64,000 nucleotides of DNA from Cryptomeria japonica (taxonomy: Eukaryota; Streptophyta; Pinopsida; Cupressales; Cupressaceae): assembly GCF_030272615.1 (NCBI RefSeq), contig NC_081412.1:140848747-140912746 (forward strand). The letters run 5' to 3'. Position numbers and translations under genes: made by a program. The notes under the pieces are model-generated. The model saw nothing but the letters and a program-made list of their open reading frames with translations. It searched no databases and was not told the origin of the DNA. Below are positions 1 through 11,600 of this stretch, piece by piece (position 1 is the first letter of the stretch; each line of letters starts with the position of its first letter).

Positions 1-3
1 GGG

Positions 4-13
4 TGGCGACTCT
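4..13 (+). other. Primer-binding site of element A
   Basis: TGGCGACTCT begins three bases into the window. It matches the start of primer-binding sites in Ogre/Tat gypsy elements, which pair with the 3' end of a tRNA-Arg. Its place, 68 bases before the gag ATG, agrees. So the 5' LTR should end just left of position 1. Confidence 0.7.
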
Positions 14-71
14 ATTATATTGGAACTAGTCCTTGTGAATTATAAATCATTCTAAAAGGAGAACAAGCATA

Positions 72-2735
72 ATGCAAGGAGGAAAAAACACCAGATCATT
101 CATGAAGAAGCATCCTTGTGAATGTTTGCAAGAGGGTTTGCCTGAGCAGTCACAAAGAGACCAAAAGAGATCAGTGTTACATGAGCCATCAAATGCTGCT
201 TGGGTACAAAAGAATAATAATACTGGTAAGATACCTAATTGACCTATTTATGCAAAGTCTAATTCTTCTTCCAGAGATTTTGAACAAGATATATTAGGCT
301 TCCATTCTGGATTGTTTGGAAATATTGATAATGCACATGTTTTAAATCAAGATTTATCCCATGTTTGTGTTTTTGCAAGAGATAGGACCAGTTCAAATGC
401 AATTAGACACTCTGTGCCTAGAACAATTGATGGAAACATTAGTTTAATTGACATAGATCAAGTCAACATATCAAATTCTGAGGAAAATTTCCCCGATGAA
501 GATAAAGTATCCCAAGAAATTGAAGATCTGAATAAAAGAGTTCACCATCAAATCTCTTCAAGAGCCCTAAAGGAAGCAAATAAAGAGAAGGAAGTCAAAG
601 CTAAATTAATGGAAAGAGATAGGCTTCTTAGACAAATAGCTGATCTTGAAGTGCTAGCTAAGGAAAAAGAAAAGAGTGATGAGGAAGGCCCTGTGATTAG
701 AAAAATCCTGATCCCTAAAGCCAAGCAAACATATAGGTCAGTAGTCCAACCAAACAGGGAAGTATTTAGTGATTCTCAGCTTCCTAAGACTAATGTGGAT
801 AAAGGAAAATAGAAATGGGTGGATGATGGAATTGAATCTAAAACTGCAGAGGAGATTTCTCGTAGGTTGTTAGCACATGAGAGAGAAATGGAGAGAATGA
901 GGAAAGAAAAAGAGGATCTCCAAATGGAACTAGAGAAAGTTGAATTGGAAGTGGCAAATCAGGAAGTAAAAAGAAAAATTAGTTACTTAAAGGCTCCTCC
1001 TATCACATTTCCATCAGAAGACCTTAGTAAGCCTGATCCTCAATAGGTTTCCCTTCCCCTGGTTAAGATTCAACCCACAGTGCCTGCTAATATAGCCTCG
1101 GTGAGTCAAATCCTTGTGAATAGTCAGTACACCCAAGTATCTCAGTCTCCAATTCCAAAAGTTAGGATGACCATGGGAAACAATAATGCTATTACCCCTT
1201 TTCAAAGGAGACCAATCAATTTAGAACAATATAGACAATTGTTTTTTGATGGGATCCCTGGATATCCCAATCATGTTCCTACTGAGTTAAGAGACAAACT
1301 CCATAAATTTGCTGGGAACAATGCAATTAGTGTTGAGGAACATTTGAAATCTTTTGAGGACCTAATAAATGACTATGAGATAGTAGATGAGGATGTTATC
1401 ATGGAACTGTTTTTTCAATCCTTGGTTGATGATGCAAGAGATTGGTACATAGGTCTTCCAGTTAATAGCATAGGGTCATGGGGGGATTTTAAAAATTATT
1501 TCCAAGAGCAGTATGGTGATAAGACTAATGTGAGCTTCATGCTCAATGAATTCAATAACATCAGAATGTCTGATAATGAAATGGTCACTAACTTCAATGC
1601 CAGATTCCAAAAGGCCATGCACAGATTGTATCAAGTGATGAGATTAGATGATAACATGTGTTTAAATACCTACTACAATGCATTTGATTCTAAGATGGCA
1701 TATATCCTAAGAGATAAGAATCCACATAACTTGAGAGATGCTTTTAGAATTGCCATTAATGTAGAAAGTAATAGAAAAGCATCCAGGAAGTTAGGAAGAA
1801 GAATAGATGGTAGATTATGGCAAGAAGCAAAACAACAAACTAATAAAGTTGCTAAAGAGGAAGATAAGATAGAGAAGTTGGTTATTGCAATGAAGGATCT
1901 GACTGCCAAGGTAAACAAAAATGACAAACCTCATTATAACTGGCAAGATAGACCCCCTAGATTGCATGACATGCCCTATAATACCAACTGGAAAGATGGC
2001 AAACCCAAAAATGAGAAGCCTAAAACTACCCAAAATCAGGACACTCCAGATCTCTTGAAAGGGAAAAATGTCCATAATATAGAAAATACTCTTTGATGTA
2101 TTGCTTATGATGGACCACATTCTTCTCATTAGTGTGCAGTGGCTTAGGCTCTTGATGAATCTATGAGACAAGAAGCTGAGCTTGATATCAATATGTTTGA
2201 AACCATCATAGAAAGTGATGAGGAGTCTGTACAAAGTGAATATAGTGATGTGCTAGATAATGAAAGGTTTGTTCAAGGACAACTAACCTTAGATTGGCAT
2301 CCTACATTGAATGTGGTAACAATTGAGGATGAAGAAGTTCATCTTAGAAGGCCTAGTAAGGAAGAAGTTAAAAATCTCACTAAGGCTGCCATTGCTAAAG
2401 CGAAACACAACTATAACTTGAGGAGCACTAAGAGGGACACTGATCAGGGTGAACCTGGTTCCATGTTCATAAAAGAGGTCACTCAAAAGGGGGCAGAAAG
2501 TAGTGCTAATACTATTCCTAAGATTGGTCAAGAAAAAGGGGAACAAGTTAAAGATGTACCCAAGAGCACAAATGATAAAAACACTAGTGAAATACAAGGA
2601 GCTGCCACAGTGAAAAAGGCAAGTCAGCTCAAGATAGAAAGGGTTAGAGCTAGTACTGAAATAAGCAATAGTTCTACATTTGACATGGCTCAAGCTCTTA
2701 CTCAGATGAAGGTCATTGTCCCATTAGTAGAATAA
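72..2735 (+). pseudogene. gag: Element A gag region (broken)
   Basis: The ATG at 72 is in the same frame as everything up to about 6285, so gag and pol were one long frame. In-frame stops lie at 240 (TGA), 810, 1044, 2094, 2130, 2145 and 2733. A charged coiled-coil-like stretch covers about 500-980. The retrotransposon gag core is about 1230-1790, with ARDWYIGLP and FKNYFQEQYG typical of plant gypsy gag (capsid assembly in the cytoplasm). A Cys/His stretch at 2097-2135 looks like a degenerate CCHC knuckle, with the second Cys read as Tyr. A Lys/Glu-rich tail leads into protease. The stop at 240 fits CGA to TGA decay. Confidence 0.85.
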
Positions 2736-2765
2736 CTGAAGAATAAAGAACATAGGGATGCAACT

Positions 2766-3300
2766 TTGTCTTTATTCTCTAGTATATCTGATAGTGACAC
2801 AATCTTACCCACCGCTTCAGCTAGAATTGGAAAGGATCAAGAGTTCCAGACCCCAGAGGTTTATGTTGGAACCACTATCACTCAAGAGCCTTCACAGGTA
2901 GATCCTTTCTATGTTACTTTGTTAGTAAACAACCAGTTGATAAAAAATTGCATGATAGATTCAAGAGTTGCTACTAATGTAATGCCTTATAGTGTTATGA
3001 AAGAATTAGGACTGTCAGTAACTACTATATATGGAAAATGTTATGCTATGGATAATAGGGAAGTACTTGTGATAGGTACAATGAAAGATGTTGAGGTAAA
3101 AATAGCGGCATTCCTTGAGGCAACTTATAAAATGGATGTTATTGTTACTGATACCAAGCCCCATTATGGTATGTTACTATCTAGGCAATGGGCAGTAGCA
3201 GCAGGAGGAAATGTTCAACTGGACTTATCCTATGCCACTATTCCAATCAATGGAAATGAGGTCAAATTGTACAGAGAGCCACGTGCTCCTAGGGTAATTG
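2766..3300 (+). pseudogene. Element A aspartic protease domain
   Basis: Retropepsin-like domain that would cleave the polyprotein. The catalytic Asp is at 2958-2960 in MIDSRVATNVMP, where plant gypsy elements normally have DSGA. The Gly is replaced by Arg (2964-2966), which should destroy the active-site loop. Downstream, the segment ending in GMLLSRQWAVAAGG matches the second half of Tat/gypsy protease folds. No ATG opens this segment; it is the continuation of the frame starting at 72. The identification is firm and activity is unlikely. Confidence 0.75.
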
Positions 3301-3419
3301 AAAATGTAGACCCTAATATGCTCAATTGTATGATTGATGTAGATCTTGATAACTTTAGACTTCAACCAATTTTACCCCAATTGAAGAATATTGACCCCAT
3401 TGTGTTCGAATTAGAAGCA

Positions 3420-4109
3420 CAACAATATGGATTATGGCAGATGTATTTTGATGGAGCTTGCTCCAAAGAAGGATCTAGAGTAGGGGTTCTTTTTGTATCC
3501 CCATCAGGTATAACCTTTAAGTATTCATTCTTATTGGCCTTCCAGTGCACAAATAATACTACAGAGTATGAAGCTCTATTGTTGGGGCTTGAGGTTGCAA
3601 AGAAGCATGGAATCCAGCTATTGACAGTGTTAGGGGATTTAGAACTGGTTGTATCTCAGGTAAGATCCAAGTATGCGTCCAAGAATGATAGATTGAAAAG
3701 ATATAAACATGCAATTTGGGATGTTATTGAGAATTTTAGTGCATTTTCTATCAATTGGATAGAGCGATCAAAGAACATTATGGCATATTTCATAGCTAAT
3801 GTTGCCTTGAAAAATGATGATGCAACACTAACCGGTATTTCCACTGTGGAAATAAAATCTAGGCCTGCTATTCCTGATAATGTGTACAATTGGAAAGTTT
3901 TTGCTGATGATGAAGACATTCTTAGGTTCATTCAATGTGTTGATGATTATGATGGACAGAAGATTGATTGCAATGCACTAGTGGAGGTGGTTGATAATAG
4001 GGAAATAGTGTTTGGAAATGATTTGGTCCAGTTGGAAACCAATGAAATACCTAAAGGGCTAGTAGAGCTGGAAAGCATGTTCAATTACAATGACAGTCAC
4101 TTACATTAG
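3420..4109 (+). pseudogene. Element A extra RNase H domain, placed before RT, plus linker
   Basis: The stretch after 3420 reads WQMYFDGACSKEG, then NNTTEYEALLLGLE, LGDLELVVSQV and NWIERSKNIMAYFIAN. This is an RNase H of the archaeal-like type known as the second RNase H of Tat elements. Three carboxylates are present: Asp 3450-3452, Glu 3564-3566 and Asp 3636-3638. The fourth, normally Asp in ADxxA, is Tyr at 3786-3788. It lies between protease and RT, whereas the textbook gypsy RNase H follows RT. From about 3830 to 4106 is an acidic linker I do not recognise. The TAG at 4107 corresponds to CAG in element B. Confidence 0.8.
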
Positions 4110-5183
4110 CAGTCTACCACCAAGTTGGAAGAATTAGAGGAGGTAAACCTGGGGACTGAATCATCCCCTAAGTTAGTATATATTAGGAAGAAATTACCCC
4201 CTCATGTCAGGAATAACCTTATTAATTTATTGAGGAAATATAAACATGTTTTTGCTTGGTCTTATGAAGACCTAAAGGCATATAGACAAGATCATTTTCA
4301 GTATGAAGTTCCTTTACTTCCAGATGCTAAGCCTTTCAGATAGAAATAGAGACCCATTAATCCCCTATTAGAAACTAAGATGCAGCAAGAGTTAACTAAA
4401 CTTAGAGAAGGGGGGATTATTAAACCTATAAGACATTCTTCATGGGTCTCCAATTTGGTCCCAGTAAGAAAGAAGAATGGGGACATTAGATTGTGTGTGG
4501 ATTTTAGGAATCTAAATGTAGCTTCTTTGAAAGATAACTACTCTTCCCCAAATATGGAAGCCATGCTGCAGAGAGTAACAGGTTGTGATCTTTTATCCAT
4601 GATGGATGGTTTTTTAGGATACAATCAAATGTTAGTGAAGGAATCTGAACAGTTTAAAACTACCTTCACTACTCCATGGGGAACATATGTCTATGTGAGA
4701 ATGCCATTCGGATTGAAAAATGTTGGAGCTACATTTCAGAGAGCCATGGATGTAGCCTTTAAAGAATTCATCAATATCATCATGGTGGTTTATCAAGATG
4801 ATCTAACTTGTTTTTCTAAGAGGGCTAATGATCATTGTGGACATTTGGAAAAGGTGTTCAATAAAGCCTTGGAATTCGGTGTGTCACTAAATCCCAAGAA
4901 ATGTCATTTTGGAGTCACTGAAGGAAAACTATTGGGACATATTGTTTCCAAAGAAGGGGTGAGGATAGACCCTGAAAGAATTGAAGCAATAAACAAGGTG
5001 TCTGAACCAAAGAATGTAAAAGGTATTCAGTCCTTTCTAGGCAAGGTAAATTTTGTTAGAAGATTCATTGCAAACTTTGTAGAGATAGTGAAGCCTATTG
5101 TCAAGTTACTCAAGAAGGATACCAAATTTTGTTGGGATCAATTAGCCTCAAAGGCTTTTGCTGAAATTAAGAAAGCCATTTAG
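4110..5183 (+). pseudogene. Element A reverse transcriptase
   Basis: Copies element RNA into DNA inside the particle. Visible motifs are GGIIKPIRHSSWVSNLVPV, DIRLCVDFRNLN, DLLSMMDGFLGYNQ, MPFGLKNVGATFQRAMD, the active-site box YQDD (4791-4802), GVSLNPKKCHFG and FLGKVNFVRRFI. In-frame TAGs at 4341 and 4347 are both CAG in element B (positions near 17440). TAG at 5181 is shared by both copies. YQDD instead of the commoner YIDD/YLDD occurs in both copies, so it is ancestral. The fold is complete, and the copy is dead because of the stops. Confidence 0.92.
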
Positions 5184-5651
5184 GAAGCACCAATGTTAAA
5201 ATCTCCTGATTACAATAAGCCCTTTTCTATGTTTTCTTTTGCTTCATATCATACAGTAGCTGCAGTGTTGTTACAAAAGGACAATGAGGGATATGAACAT
5301 CCCATAGCTTTCTACAGCAAGTCTTTGCAAGAAGCAAAATTAAAATATGAAACCATGGAAAAATAAGCTTATGCTTTGGTTAAAGATGTCAAGGCTTTTA
5401 GGCCATATCTGGTAAATGCAAATATCATTGCCTATGTCCCTCATGCTACAGTTAAGGATATTTTGTCCCAGTCTGAGGTTACAGGGAAAAGATGCAGATG
5501 GATTAATAGAATTCAAGAATTTGACTTGGAGATAAAGATCACCAAATTGGTAAGAGGTTTAGGTTTGGCTAAGCTCATGACTGAGTCTAATCTTATGAAT
5601 GTAGAAATACATAATGTTGAAGTCAGAGATGCTTCAGTCACTAGCATTTAA
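5184..5651 (+). pseudogene. Element A RT-linked RNase H, catalytic residues lost
   Basis: This domain is in the usual gypsy place after RT. It aligns by eye with the RT-RNase H connection: SFASYHTVAAVLLQKDNEG, HPIAFYSKSLQ and AYALVKDVKAFRPYL. The first catalytic Asp, normally in TDAS, is Ala (5241-5243), and the last, normally in ADALSR, is Leu. Element B has the same Ala, so the loss is ancestral. The working RNase H was probably the upstream extra domain. A TAA at 5364 corresponds to CAA in B. Confidence 0.8.
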
Positions 5652-6916
5652 AGGCAACCTTGGTACTTAGAGATAGTCTGATTCCTAAGAGATGTTGCAT
5701 TCTCAGAAGGAATGACACATAATCAGAAAAGAACTCTGAAACTCAAGTCCCAAAAATATGTGCTCATTCAAGGTGATCTATTATGGAGAAAAAGAGATGG
5801 ATAATTACTAATGTTTTTTGATGAATTCCAGGCTAAATGAGTATTGACTGAAATGCATGATGGAGTATGTGGGGGTCATTACTTTGCTAAGACAACTGCT
5901 AGTAAGATAATCCGGGTGGGATACTTTTGGCCTACCTTATTCAAAGATTCACATGCATATGTCCAGAAATGTGACCCATGTCAGAAGTTTTCATCCAAGC
6001 TGAAGTATGAAGGAGCCTTACCCCTAAATCCAGTCATAGTGGAAGCCCCTTTTGTCCAATGGGGCATTGATTTTATTGGAGAGATTGTTGAGAGGTCAGG
6101 AAGAGGTCATAGATGGATCATAGTAGCCACTGACTATTTCACCAAATGGATAGAAGCTATTCCTACAAGAAGAGCTACAAGTAAATTTGTCATTGATTTC
6201 CTGATGGATAATGTAATAACTAGGTTTGGAATACCTAGTAAATTGGTAATGGACAATGCCATGAGTTTCAGGTCGGAAGAGTTTGTAGATTTTGTACCAG
6301 TCATGGGATACTCATGTCTTATTCTTCACCTTATCACCCTCAGGGGAATGGACAAGCAAAATCCAGCAATAAAAGCCTTTTGAATATCATCAAGAAAATC
6401 CTAGAAGAAAATAAGAGATCTTGGGATCAAAAACTGAAGTTAGCTTTGTGGGCAGATAGAATAACAGTCAAGAAGGCCATTGGAATGTCACCTTTTGAAT
6501 TGGTTTATGGTACTCAGGTCAGATTGCCAGTGAATAATCTTCTTCCAGTTTACAAATTCTTGCAAGATGAGGACATGGAGTTATCGGAACCTATGGAAAA
6601 TAGAATGATCCAAATTGTGGAGGTGGAAGAGCTTAGAGCTTTAGCTCAAAAAAGAAACTAGAAGATCCGATTGCAGTCCAAATACCTTTTTGATAAAAGG
6701 ACATCATTAAGGAAGTTTCAAATTGATGACATTGTTTTTCAGTGGAATGCAAAAGGACAGGATAAGGGAAAGCATAAAAAATTTGAATCATTATGGATTG
6801 GCCCTTTTGTGGTCTGTGACTTAAGTGGTAAGGATTCATATTTTGTGAAGAATATGAATGATGAAATATAGGAATTTCTAGTGCATGGACAATTCCTGAA
6901 ACATTATTTCTCTTGA
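5652..6916 (+). pseudogene. Element A integrase (stops and frameshift)
   Basis: Inserts element DNA into the chromosome. It shows an N-terminal HHCC zinc region (TEMHDGVCGGHY ... CDPCQKF), a core with Asp at 6069-6071 (GIDFIGE) and Asp at 6252-6254 (VMDNAMSF), and a C-terminal part with WIGPFVV. A one-base loss near 6285-6292, relative to element B, shifts the frame to the one used from 6314. The catalytic Glu codon is Lys (AAA, 6359-6361), while element B keeps GAA. Stops occur in the 5670-5840 linker and at 6659 and 6869. The polyprotein ends with KHYFS and TGA at 6914. No clear chromodomain is seen. Confidence 0.88.
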
Positions 6917-7263
6917 TGTCCATGCATAGTAGGTCCTTTATTTGTATATATTTTGTTTCTTTCCTGCTGTTTTGTTTGGGTCTATGTTTTGGTCTGTTTC
7001 TCCAGAGTTTCTGAGTTTTCTTGTGTTGACCTTACGATCAACCATCCCCAGTTAGAGCCGCTATTATCACTATTTAATAAATGGGTTTTCCTTTCCCACA
7101 GTCGGCTAAGTTTTTTAAATTTTGAATTAGACACGCTATCTATTGCTTCAGCTCTGTGTTAGGTCCTAGGGGTTTAGGCTTTTAATTTTAAATCGTTCAA
7201 TGTTTTATCAAAAAACCCTCTGGTTTCTATTCCTTCATTACTTTATCCACTTAAGTAATGGGT
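6917..7263 (+). other. Untranslated stretch between integrase and polypurine tract
   Basis: No coding signal. It matches by eye the corresponding stretch of element B (14541-14876, other strand), including a segment on the theme of AGAGTTTYTGAGTTTTCTTG and a CCACTTAAGTAATGGGTC-like segment before the tract. It is therefore the normal 3' untranslated part of this family. Confidence 0.65.
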
Positions 7264-7280
7264 CTTGGGGTCATAAGAAG
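7264..7280 (+). other. Polypurine tract of element A
   Basis: The purine-rich GGGGTCATAAGAAG lies directly before the LTR start TGTCCCCCCC at 7281. Element B has GGGATCGTAGGAAG in the same place. This tract would prime plus-strand DNA synthesis. Confidence 0.7.
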
Positions 7281-8697
7281 TGTCCCCCCCTTGTCATTTG
7301 CCTAGGTGGTTGTCAAATTAATTGAAAAATGTATGCCTTATGTATTTTCTTCCTAATGTTGTCGGGCCCCGTAAGTTGTGCGTAGTTCTCTGATAGATCT
7401 ATGGTTTTCGCTATTTCATTAGGCAAAGTTGCACATGGTTTAAGATTCATGAAATGGCGAAAGGGAGAAGCATTCTAAATGGTGCTTTTGGTCCAGTTTA
7501 AAGAGGCTTCATCTTGTCCAAGATCCAACGGCTGGCATTATTTCACAGCCTGAACTTGCAAGTGAAATACCTTTCGCGAAATGGTGAAAGAGTTTGGTGG
7601 GACCCTGTAGCGAAGACTTTCTAAATGACTAAAGGGTGATCAAGTCTGATCTGATCTGATAGTTCATGTTGTTTCACAGGATGAAGATGCTCGATAGTTA
7701 GCTTTCGCGAAGTGGCGAAATGACATGGTACTCCAAGTAGACGGTCTAGCTGGTCGAGAGGGAGAGTAAGATGATGGCATGTGGCAAAGGCCACAATAGT
7801 CAACAAGGAGGGTCTAAGGGTTAAAAGGTGGGTCCCAGAGGTGAGTCATGCCATGGGGTAAGAGGTGACCTAGCAGATACAGGTGGCAAGGATGAGGTGG
7901 AACCCAATGTTTTCTCTCAGCAAATGAAAGATTGACATGTCAACTTTGAAAGCGACTAGATGCTAGGTGTTTGAGGTTGAGTCAATGGGCCCACGTCTAC
8001 CGGAGTTAGTTCAGATGATTAATCATTGAGTAAGTAAAAAATAATCTAACGGCCCGCGTGAATTCACAAAGGTAAAGTGCTCATGTTTTATGCCCTGCGA
8101 AATGGCGAAAAGGTTTTTCATCCCCAAAGACAGATAAAGCATGAGGTTAAAGGAGGATCAACTTCGTTTTGATCCAATGGCCGACGTTATTTCACGGTTA
8201 CAACATGCTCAAAGGATATGCTTCACAAAATAGCGAAAGTAAAAAGGGTTCATCCAGGTGTCATGCAAGATGGTGACGTGTCCATGGACACATGGTTTCA
8301 GAAGAAGTTGAGGGCCCGCCAAGGTGTAACTGGCGGTAAAAGGGAGGGACATGTGGCTAATGTTGAACTAGGCTTGAACGGTTTTCTAAAACCAATGGTT
8401 GATTGCCACGTGGTAGCGAGTAACCAATGAAAAGGCGGCATAAGTAAAGCAAGCATAAAGGGTTTCCCTTAAAGGATGGTCATCTCCGATCTGATCCATC
8501 TCTTCCTGTTGTTTCGTGGCCCAAAGTTGAAAGTTGTTTAAGCTTCGCGAAATAGCGAAAGACTGCTAGTAGTCAAGGTAAAGGGGCAGTTAATGAAGAT
8601 GTTGATGGTTTCGGTAAGAGTTAAACACCGAGCAGTTAGAATTCCATCTAATGTCTGGCACGATTTTGTGAAGGAGAAGTGCTCGAAGGATAAAGCC
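7281..8697 (+). repeat. 3' LTR of element A, first 1.4 kb
   Basis: Starts TGTCCCCCCC at 7281, next to the polypurine tract. It aligns by eye in opposite orientation with 14523 down to about 13480 in element B, for example in GCCTAGGTGGT, AGTTAGGTCGCC-like and AAAAGGTGGG segments. At 8697 it is broken by element B, whose LTR terminus TGTTGTCTTC begins at 8698. The LTR resumes at 17696. The five bases AAGCC (8693-8697) would be B's target-site duplicate; its partner was deleted. No gene lies here. The head carries the dyad modules described separately. Confidence 0.82.
7400..8565 (+). promoter_or_regulatory. Repeated TTTCGC-GCGAAA dyad modules in LTR head
   Basis: A loose module recurs at about 7515-7592, 7638-7722, 8039-8113, 8170-8240 and 8488-8560. 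It has a left part like GATCCAACGGC...TTATTTCAC and, some 40 bases on, a dyad like TTTCGCGAAGTGGCGAAA. The best dyad is TTTCGC-N6-GCGAAA at 7703-7720. Further half sites occur near 7405 and 7452. Element B's LTR has related copies near 14391, 13994, 13661 and 13625. Position in the LTR head suggests promoter or enhancer binding sites. The half site resembles E2F-type TTTCGCG, but no binding protein is known. Confidence 0.5.
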
Positions 8698-11600
8698 TGT
8701 TGTCTTCAAAATCTGATTCTCTTTAACATCCTTAAAATAATATGATTGAACTCGATGCAGAAGAGAAATCAAAGATAAGGAAATTCTCAAGACAACATAT
8801 GACAAGGTTTGATTGAACCTTCTACACTTCGGACTTACTCAGAGCCCAGGTGGGTATACCTTCATGAATTGAATTCACACTTTCAAACATAAACCCACAG
8901 CAAACCAATCCAGAAAACCAGTGGATCTATTCACCTTGAAATTATACTAAAATCAGCATTTTGATCAACAAAACATGCAATAAAAAACTTCAATCAATAC
9001 CAGTGCCTTATCCAAGGTCACAGAGTCATCTAAACTTAGATAATACTCCTGAAACAAAATATCTTTATGCATCCCATTGGCTTGGTTTTTATTAATCCTT
9101 GTATATGCATGACACCTACAAGAATTTATGCATTCCAAATTAAGCTATGATCATCAAAATTCAAAGTCTCTTCCAAAGAGTTTGCTGGTATGAGTGATCC
9201 CCGCATCTTTAATTTCCCTCCTAAAGAGAAAAGCTCACGAACACTTCTACTAAAATTGCTTTGCAATTCCATTCAAATAGAACAACCTTGGATTATTCAG
9301 AATGAAAATAGTAAACAAATTGTAAACACACTTGAAGACAACACAAAGCTTCACTCAAAACTGATGGTCTGTATATTGATATTAAGTTCAAGAAATATTA
9401 CAAGAAGTTTTTGAATATTCTCCATTAGACTTAGAAAAGCTCAGATAAATTTCTGCAGCGTTTTCTTACAATTCTTTTGCGATCCTTTTTTCTCTAGTCA
9501 TGGTATCCATTTATAACAACATGGATGCACAAAGCTTCGGGCTTCTTGAGGAGAGTTTGTTACAATCATTTCTTTCAAATTAAAGAGGTTACAAGCTTTT
9601 CGCAAAAACAGTTACAAGCTCTTTTCGGCCTCTGCAGTTTCTTTAGCAGGCTGTTCAGTTGCAACCTCTTCTACCTTTTCAGGGGCACTCTCCAACTGTT
9701 TTGGATCATGGGTAGCATATTTAGTTGTCCACTCATCATATACCTCTTCTGTCGGCCATGAGAAATTAATCACTTTATCCTTAGTCTTAGTCAACCTTTT
9801 CCAAGAATTTCTCATTTTGTTGACTTCTGAATTGAGAAAACCATAATGTGACTTAATTTTCTCTATCTCTTGTATTGTCAAAACAAAGAAAGAAGCATCA
9901 TCTAGATCAATAATTCCTTTAACTCTTGTTGACAATTTAGCTTCTATCTCCTTAAGCCACATTTGTTTGTCTTTTAATTGATCCAGGCTAGCAAAAACTC
10001 CTGGGAGCAACTCAAAAACTTGATTAGTGTACTCCTTTTTGCACAAACTAACCTTCCTATCAACAGTATCCACCTTTGCTGCTAATTGTACTAAGACTTT
10101 AGTGACGTCAGAAGTGGATTTAATGATGGGATTGGCCCTTGCTTCATCATAGGATACACACATAAACTCTAAATCTTGCTTCCTAGGCCTCCATTTGTCA
10201 AAAATAGGTGTCAAAATGGCCCTGTCTCCCCTGAGTTCATTCCATATATCCATAATTTTACCTACATTGTTGTAGAGAAATGAGGCATTTATTGTATCTA
10301 CAAAACTAGAAATTTTAGCCCTTACTCTCTCTTCATACTTCTTTGCATATAAGGCCTGAGCTTGTTTTAAGTTTTCTAATTCTTGAGGAGTAATTTCAAC
10401 CATTTGAGAGCTGGAGGGTGTTGGAGATGGTGGAAACTCAATGATAGGGCTAGTAGGTGGAGGTCTTGTAGGAGAAGAGGAGATCATCAGTGTTGAAGAC
10501 TCACCTTGATGGTATTGTCCGGTCAATTGGCTCTGCAGCTTAGCAATGATGCTATCTTTACCTCTTACCTCCTCCTTAGCATTGTTATAGGCCTTCAAAA
10601 CTATTTCCAACTTGACTTGGAGGGCCTCTTTCTCTTTGGCTTCCTTTTCTGCTACTGCAACACTAAATTTTGTAGTCTCTAACACAGTGCTAGCAGCTTC
10701 CACTACCCTTGTACTCTGCACTCTCTTCACCATCATCCCACCAAGGTAACTTGACCCTGGGGTGTCTTTGCTTTTCTTACTCTCATTTCTCTTGAGAGAC
10801 CACATGATGAGTGTAGCATTATCCTTATTGAAAGTAATCCCCTCCATGGGTTTGGTCTCCTTCCTCATTGCGTCTAGTACCAAGGCATCTGCTATATCCC
10901 ACTCGGGTAGAATAAGCACTCCAGCTTGTGCTACCATATCTCTCCCTTGCTCAGGGGTGATGGTTTTGAACTCTTCCATCATCTCTTTCTTTATTTCCTC
11001 TTCAACCAAGGCTGGATCTTTATTAGGCTTCTCAGCCTTTCTCTTTTCACATCTAGCATTATATTTATCTATGCTTTGTTTCCATATAAACTGCATAAAT
11101 GCTTCTGATGTGACAAAATTGTTGTCAGCCAAGAAGGCATTAGTTGCCTGCTTTATCTCAGGATCCCACTCCTGGCCTTTGAGTTTAGTGGTGGTAATAT
11201 CCATTTCAGTAGTAAGGGGTTCTTCTAGCATCCCTTCTTCCAGTTCATCATAAGTGTAGGCAATTTCCCCTAGACTACCTAACTGTAGGAGTTGCTCAGC
11301 TGCTTCTTACTCATTTCCTACATGGATAGGGGATTGGGATGGTGAATACAAAGGTGTATCTGATTATACTTCTTTCCCTACCCTTTGCTTCTTTGGGCTT
11401 TCTTGGATGTCAATGACATCTTGTATCTTCCTCTTTCCTTTAGAGGTAGAGGGCTCCCTTGTTGTAGGCATCAACACACTATAACTGGATTTCTTATGTA
11501 GTGTATAATCACCAGGAGGGATTACTTTGCTAGAAGTTGACCTACTTAAGATCATTCTCACCTTTTTAGGGTTGATTTTGATTACAACTTCCCTCTTCTC

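Noticed and set aside
1673-2693. Minus-strand frames opposite A's gag
   Set aside because: Mirror frames of a recognised gag with no independent signal.
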